From Actinomycetes bacterium (GTDB taxonomy: Bacteria > Actinomycetota > Actinomycetes > Actinomycetales > Microbacteriaceae), in contig JAEYUT010000224.1 in the NCBI GenBank assembly GCA_023432305.1, positions 1-7,411 on the forward strand: 7,411 nucleotides of DNA, in the 5' to 3' direction. The translations under genes were made by a program, and so were the position numbers. Shown one piece after another: positions 7,091-7,411 of this stretch. The notes under the pieces are model-generated. The model saw nothing but the letters and a program-made list of their open reading frames with translations. It had not been told where the DNA came from and made no database searches. Every line of letters starts with the position of its first letter. Position 1 is the first letter of the stretch.

Positions 7091-7411
7091 ATGTCGCACC
7101 ACGTGCTCTCCCTCCTGGTCGAGGACAAGCCCGGTCTGCTCACGCGCGTCGCGGGGCTGTTCGCCCGCCGCGGCTTCAACATCAACTCGCTCGCGGTCGG
7201 CCCGACCGAGATCGAGGGACTCAGCCGCATCACCGTCGTCGTCGATGTCGAGGATCTGCCGCTCGAGCAGGTCACCAAGCAGCTCAACAAGCTCGTCAAC
7301 GTCATCAAGATCGTCGAGCTCGACCCGACGCAGTCGGTGCACCGCGAGCACCTGCTCATCAAGGTGCGCGTCGACAACACGACCCGCAGCCAGATCCTCG
7401 AAGCTGTGAAC
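7091..7411 (+). CDS. ilvN: Acetohydroxyacid synthase, small regulatory subunit (3' end outside window)
   Basis: IlvN binds IlvB, raises its activity and confers valine feedback inhibition. The 107 codons present (of about 165-170 expected) cover the N-terminal ACT domain, VLSLLVEDKPGLLTRVAGLFARRGFNINSLAVGPTE, split here by position: VEDKPG at 10-15 and RRGFNINS at 26-33. D12, G15 and N30 line up with E. coli IlvH N11, G14 and N29 at the valine site; D instead of N at the first position is usual in actinobacterial forms. The TKQLNKLVNVIKIVEL stretch that closes the ACT domain is intact, and the start of the C-terminal domain follows. AGGAG (7077-7081), inside the end of ilvB, is the ribosome binding site nine bases before ATG. 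The reading frame is open at the window edge, so this is a truncation by the window and not a broken gene. ilvC is the usual next gene in actinobacteria, but it is not visible here. Confidence 0.97.
   Translation, partial: MSHHVLSLLVEDKPGLLTRVAGLFARRGFNINSLAVGPTEIEGLSRITVVVDVEDLPLEQVTKQLNKLVNVIKIVELDPTQSVHREHLLIKVRVDNTTRSQILEAVN

Noticed and set aside
5285..7351. 688-codon open frame on the minus strand covering ilvB and most of ilvN
   Set aside because: It is the GC-rich shadow of genuine genes: composition is dominated by V, D, G, R, L and E with no recognisable domain, and the plus strand has strong IlvB/IlvN motifs throughout.
1..7411. Search for mobile elements, CRISPR repeats, toxin or defence genes, tRNAs
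   Set aside because: No direct or inverted repeat pairs typical of insertion sequences, no repeat-spacer pattern and no tRNA-like cloverleaf were seen; all long coding stretches are housekeeping metabolism.

Overview
This window looks like ordinary chromosome from a high-GC actinobacterium. Codons end overwhelmingly in G or C, starts are ATG or GTG, and the IlvB, IlvN and IlvD sequences read like the actinobacterial versions of these enzymes. The gene mix and protein style suggest Microbacteriaceae (Microbacterium/Leifsonia-like). That family assignment is inference; no marker gene is present to fix it.

Layout. Positions 44-928 (minus strand) hold a sugar phosphate isomerase/epimerase-like TIM-barrel protein of unknown substrate. 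A 114-bp divergent spacer separates it from otsA (1043-2467) and otsB (2464-3252), which overlap by four bases and together make trehalose from UDP-glucose and glucose-6-phosphate. After 44 bp comes ilvD (3297-5021), dihydroxy-acid dehydratase. A long GC-rich hairpin then probably ends that transcript. The 254-bp spacer 5022-5275 also holds the likely promoter and a structured leader for ilvB (5276-7084). Six bases later ilvN starts (7091) and runs off the right edge. IlvB and IlvN are the large and small subunits of acetohydroxyacid synthase, so three of the genes serve valine, leucine and isoleucine synthesis.

Expression. Three starts (the isomerase GTG, otsA ATG and ilvD ATG) each have a TANNNT -10-like hexamer ending 6-7 bases before the start codon. 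This is the arrangement expected for leaderless mRNAs. ilvB differs: it has a good Shine-Dalgarno site and an apparent 5' leader of about 145 nt. That leader holds a short possible leader peptide ending in Val-Val-Gly-Ile-stop and several mutually exclusive base-paired segments, which fits branched-chain amino acid attenuation.

I see no mobile element, CRISPR array, tRNA, rRNA or defence/toxin system, and no convincing undescribed system. The regulatory leader of ilvB is the most interesting part. Positions 1-43 are the downstream flank of the isomerase gene and hold no recognisable gene.
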